From Pseudonocardia terrae (lineage in GTDB: Bacteria; Actinomycetota; Actinomycetes; Mycobacteriales; Pseudonocardiaceae), in contig NZ_JAJTTE010000067.1 of the NCBI RefSeq assembly GCF_021343995.1, positions 1-33,072 on the forward strand: a stretch of 33,072 nucleotides of DNA, read 5' to 3'. How positions within the stretch are numbered: position 1 is the stretch's first letter; every line of letters starts with the position of its first letter. Both the position numbers and the translations under genes were made by a program. Below the pieces are notes generated by a model. The model worked only from the letters and a program-made list of their open reading frames with translations. It searched no databases and was not told the DNA's origin. Of this stretch, positions 31,112 through 33,072 are shown one piece after another.

Positions 31112-31121
31112 AGCCTAGATT
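31112..31121. promoter_or_regulatory. Overlapping bidirectional -10 elements (arsC / DCC gene)
   Basis: The string AGCCTAGATT carries TAGATT on the plus strand (31116-31121, 7 nt before ATG 31129) and TAGGCT on the minus strand (31117-31112, 6 nt before ATG 31105). The two share the central TA of a CTAG. Only 23 bp separate the start codons and there is no ribosome-binding site for either. Confidence 0.58.
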
Positions 31122-31128
31122 GACCGGC

Positions 31129-31515
31129 ATGACGCCTCCCACCACCGGCCTGCTGGTGTTCGACGGCCGTTGCGGGTTCTGCACCCGCACGGTCGGCTGG
31201 CTGCGCATGCTCGACCGGGACGCGCGGATCACCACGCTCCCGTACCAGCAGGCGGGCGCCCCGGAGAAGGCCGGCGCGACGGCTGCCGCGTGCGCCGACG
31301 AGGTCCACTTCGCCGCCGACGGCCGGACCGTCACCGGCGCGGCGGCGGTCAACGCGGCCCTCGCCGTCGCCCTCCGCACGGACCTGCCCGAACGGGTCTA
31401 CTCCCGGACCGCACCGCTGCAGGACGGCGTCTACGCCTGGATCGCGCGGCACCGCGGTCGGCTGCCGGGCACCACGCCCTGGTGCGAGCGCTACCCCGAC
31501 CTCTGCGGGTCCTGA
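31129..31515 (+). CDS. DCC-family (DUF393) thiol-disulfide oxidoreductase-like protein
   Basis: This 128-residue protein has the DCC signature VFDGRCGFCTRTVGWLRMLD with a Cys-X2-Cys pair (Cys15, Cys18), thioredoxin-like strands and a C-terminal region ending WCERYPDLCGS, with two further Cys. The family is predicted to be thiol-disulfide active but has no settled substrate. ATG 31129 fits the leaderless promoter it shares with arsC in the opposite direction; a TTG at 31120 is less likely. A hairpin follows at 31574. Confidence 0.85.
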   Translation: MTPPTTGLLVFDGRCGFCTRTVGWLRMLDRDARITTLPYQQAGAPEKAGATAAACADEVHFAADGRTVTGAAAVNAALAVALRTDLPERVYSRTAPLQDGVYAWIARHRGRLPGTTPWCERYPDLCGS

Positions 31516-31573
31516 CAGCGCCGGACCACGACCGGCGCGGGCCGGGCAGGGCCGGAACACCGCGGCCGGACAG

Positions 31574-31612
31574 GGTCGGCCCCCGCGCCCCGGAAGGAGT
31601 GCGGGGCCGACC
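31574..31612 (+). terminator. Hairpin downstream of the DCC gene
   Basis: Perfect 10-bp arms GGTCGGCCCC (31574-31583) and GGGGCCGACC (31603-31612) with a 19-nt loop. No T-tract. It ends transcription from the DCC gene before the next unit. Confidence 0.6.
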
Positions 31613-31768
31613 GCCGTGGTGGGAACTGCGCGTGCCTCCACTGGACCACGTTCTCTGGACCGGGTCAAGTTTTCGACCCGCTCACCCGGACCCCCTCCTC
31701 GCGCGCACCTGAAGCCACGCTGAGTGAGCACGCCGGGGGCCGCCCGTGCTCGGGCAGACTGGGACGCG

Positions 31769-31813
31769 ATGAGCGAGATCCCGATCCCGCACCGCTCCGG
31801 CGGCGCGCGGTGA
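31769..31813 (+). CDS. Possible 14-codon leader peptide coupled to the EEP gene
   Basis: ATG 31769 opens MSEIPIPHRSGGAR and its TGA (31811-31813) overlaps the GTG of the next gene (GTGA). A -10-like CAGACT (31756-31761) lies 7 nt upstream, and an inverted repeat GAGCACG/CGTGCTC (31726-31751) precedes it. The arrangement suggests a leaderless leader peptide that delivers ribosomes to the next start, which lacks a ribosome-binding site. It may also be chance. Confidence 0.4.
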   Translation: MSEIPIPHRSGGAR

Positions 31814-32898
31814 GCGCACCCCCCGGGCCCCACCCGCCGGCCGTCCGCACGGCCCGTCCGGGTTCCGGGCCGCCGCCTCCCCGCACACCCGAGCCCGGGT
31901 ACGGCGGGGGTGGCCGAGGGCCACGGCGCGGCCTGGGCGGCCGCGTGCTCGGGGCGGTCCTGCTCGCGGCGGCCGCCTCGGTGTTCACCGTGCCGGACCT
32001 GTGGTTCGGGCTCGACCGGTGGAGCCCCTTCACGCAGATCGTCGCGTTCCGGGCGATCCTGCTCGTGGTCGTGGCGGTGGTGGCGCTCGCGCTCGCGTTG
32101 GTCACGCTCGGGATGCGACGTGCGTGGCCGTTTCCGCTGGCCATGCTGGTCGTCGTCGCGCTGACGGCCTCGACGATGGTGCCGCGCCTCTTCGCCGACC
32201 CGGTGCCGACCGGCGGCACGCCCGTGAAGGTGTTGTCCTTCAACGTCTACACGGGCGACGCCGACGTCCACGCGCTCGCGGACGTCATCCACCGCGAGCG
32301 ACCCGACCTGGTCGCCCTGCCCGAGGCCGGGGAGCGCTACCGGCAGAAGCTCGCGCCGCTGATCGAGGATCTCGGCTACCGGACGGAGGCCTCGGTCGAC
32401 CGCCGCTCGCAGGACGTCAACGGCGTCACCGCGGCGGTGTCCCCGCGGTTCGGCGACGTGACCTTCGACATCGGGAAGATCACCCCGGACTCGCCCTTCC
32501 CGTACGTCCAGGTCTCCGGCGGGGGGATGGGCGACCTGACCTTCGTCGCCTTCCACTCGGTGGCGCCCACCGCGGGCGCGGTCGCCCAGTGGCGGCAGGA
32601 CCTTGCCGGCGTGAGTCGCTGGTGTACCGCGGCCTCCCCCGCGATCGTGGCCGGCGACTTCAACGCCACCCTCGACCACTCGGTCCTGCGGGCAGCCACA
32701 GCGGACTGCGGTGACGCGGCCGCGCAGCGCGGCACCGCGCTCACCGCGACCTGGCCGGCGATGCTGCCCCGCTGGCTGGGCGCCGAGATCGACCACGTCT
32801 TCGCGAACCACGGGGCGACCTCGGAGTCGTTCCAGGTCCTGGACCTGCCCGGCAGCGACCACCGGGCGATCCTGACGACCCTGCGGCTGCCGGCGTAG
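31810..32898 (+). CDS. Membrane-anchored endonuclease/exonuclease/phosphatase (EEP) family protein
   Basis: This 362-residue protein has a Pro/Gly-rich cytoplasmic tail (1-42), three transmembrane helices (about 46-62, 75-100 and 107-125), and an extracytoplasmic EEP domain (from VKVLSFNVYTGDA, about 140). Catalytic motifs are LPEAGERY (acidic metal ligand), VAGDFNAT and the C-terminal SDHRAI. Such proteins (YafD/vancomycin-resistance-associated type) act outside the membrane on nucleic acids or phosphodiesters; substrate unknown. GTG 31810 overlaps the stop of a 14-codon frame. A strong terminator follows. Confidence 0.88.
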   Translation: MSAPPGPHPPAVRTARPGSGPPPPRTPEPGYGGGGRGPRRGLGGRVLGAVLLAAAASVFTVPDLWFGLDRWSPFTQIVAFRAILLVVVAVVALALALVTLGMRRAWPFPLAMLVVVALTASTMVPRLFADPVPTGGTPVKVLSFNVYTGDADVHALADVIHRERPDLVALPEAGERYRQKLAPLIEDLGYRTEASVDRRSQDVNGVTAAVSPRFGDVTFDIGKITPDSPFPYVQVSGGGMGDLTFVAFHSVAPTAGAVAQWRQDLAGVSRWCTAASPAIVAGDFNATLDHSVLRAATADCGDAAAQRGTALTATWPAMLPRWLGAEIDHVFANHGATSESFQVLDLPGSDHRAILTTLRLPA

Positions 32899-32911
32899 GC
32901 CGCGAAGGGGC

Positions 32912-32939
32912 CGTGCGCGGCGGCGTGCCGCCGCGCACG
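32912..32939. terminator. Terminator between the EEP gene and the minus-strand gene
   Basis: A perfect 13-bp stem CGTGCGCGGCGGC (32912-32924) and GCCGCCGCGCACG (32927-32939) with only GT between the arms. It is symmetric and can serve both convergent genes. Confidence 0.78.
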
Positions 32940-32949
32940 ACCCGCCGGA

Positions 32950-33054
32950 TCAGGCCGGCTCGAGCGCGAAGGTCTCCAGGTCCAGGACGAAGCCCTTGAC
33001 CCGCATCTCCGGGAGGGTGAAGGGGCTGTCCACCAGGCGCGCGACGCCCTGGCG
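32950..33054 (-). CDS. C-terminal end of a possible beta-carbonic anhydrase (partial)
   Basis: Only 34 residues remain before the contig ends in adapter. The pattern RQGVARLVDSPF followed by MRVKGFVLDLETFAL resembles the last helix (R-x-x-xx-L-x-xSPF) and final strand (x-G-F-V-x-D-x-x-T) of small beta-carbonic anhydrases. This is weak evidence, since no zinc ligand is visible. Translation beyond 33054 (giving MCIRDS) is adapter, not gene. Confidence 0.4.
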   Translation of the reverse strand, partial: RQGVARLVDSPFTLPEMRVKGFVLDLETFALEPA

Positions 33055-33070
33055 CTGTCTCTTATACACA
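33055..33070 (+). other. Nextera/Tn5 mosaic-end adapter sequence
   Basis: CTGTCTCTTATACACA matches the first 16 bases of the Tn5 mosaic end used in tagmentation libraries; the last two window bases (AC) differ from the expected TC. This is library adapter left on the contig, not genomic DNA. Confidence 0.96.
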
Positions 33071-33072
33071 AC

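Noticed and set aside
32376..33071. Minus-strand protein beginning MCIRDS at the contig end
   Set aside because: The start is adapter, and most of the frame is antisense to the EEP gene.

Overview
The window is one high-GC (low-70s % by eye) actinobacterial contig. GTG starts, many apparently leaderless genes, LexA boxes of the TCGAAC-N4-GTTCGA type, DUF222/HNH and DUF4244 families, and a gene order resembling Mycobacterium tuberculosis Rv3660c-Rv3646c all point to Pseudonocardiales or a relative (Pseudonocardia/Amycolatopsis-like). It is probably a complete short-read contig: the right end carries Nextera transposon adapter and the left end starts in a perfect fold-back repeat.

Layout. 1-4470: a tight-adherence (Tad) pilus operon (ssd/cpaE-like end, tadA, tadB, tadC, DUF4244 pilin, TadE-like, TadG-like), mostly joined by overlapping stop/start codons. 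4887-7394: an MrfA-type DECH-box helicase on the minus strand. 7856-10153: a K+-independent membrane pyrophosphatase (hppA). 10402-11628: two paralogous lipoproteins. 11758-15862: an Rv3647c-like protein behind a LexA-type box, then topA. 15920-17480: yqeY-like gene, a metallophosphoesterase and tRNA-Pro(CGG). 17573-19381: an ABM-fold protein and a DUF222/HNH nuclease with its own LexA-type box. 19518: a zinc-ribbon ORF.

19880-23223 is the most specialised block: a divergent unit with a CYP255A cytochrome P450 that I recognise as GcoA-like (guaiacol/alkylguaiacol O-demethylase), its one-polypeptide ferredoxin-FAD-NADH reductase GcoB, and an AraC-type regulator. The reductase gene has a 20-bp tandem duplication at its 3' end that rewrites the C-terminus. 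23220-25283 holds an ArsR-SRPBCC regulator with a striking four-half-site operator and a luciferase-like monooxygenase. 25284-25939 contains decayed gene fragments, followed by a TetR regulator.

26604-33054 is mixed housekeeping and accessory content: DUF1707 membrane protein, a frameshifted OHCU decarboxylase (uraD), an S9 peptidase, an ACT-GNAT protein, an ArsC-family reductase divergent over 23 bp from a DCC-family protein, a membrane-anchored endonuclease/exonuclease/phosphatase protein, and the end of a possible carbonic anhydrase.

The genes work as separate modules: surface pilus assembly, DNA topology and repair (two LexA-type sites), pyrophosphate-driven proton pumping, and lignin-aromatic demethylation. 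I saw no CRISPR array, insertion sequence, prophage or biosynthetic cluster. The best candidates for new biology are the altered GcoB tail, the two LexA-box/leaderless promoters, the ArsR operator, the shared bidirectional -10 region, and tandem duplications that repeatedly sit just after stop codons.
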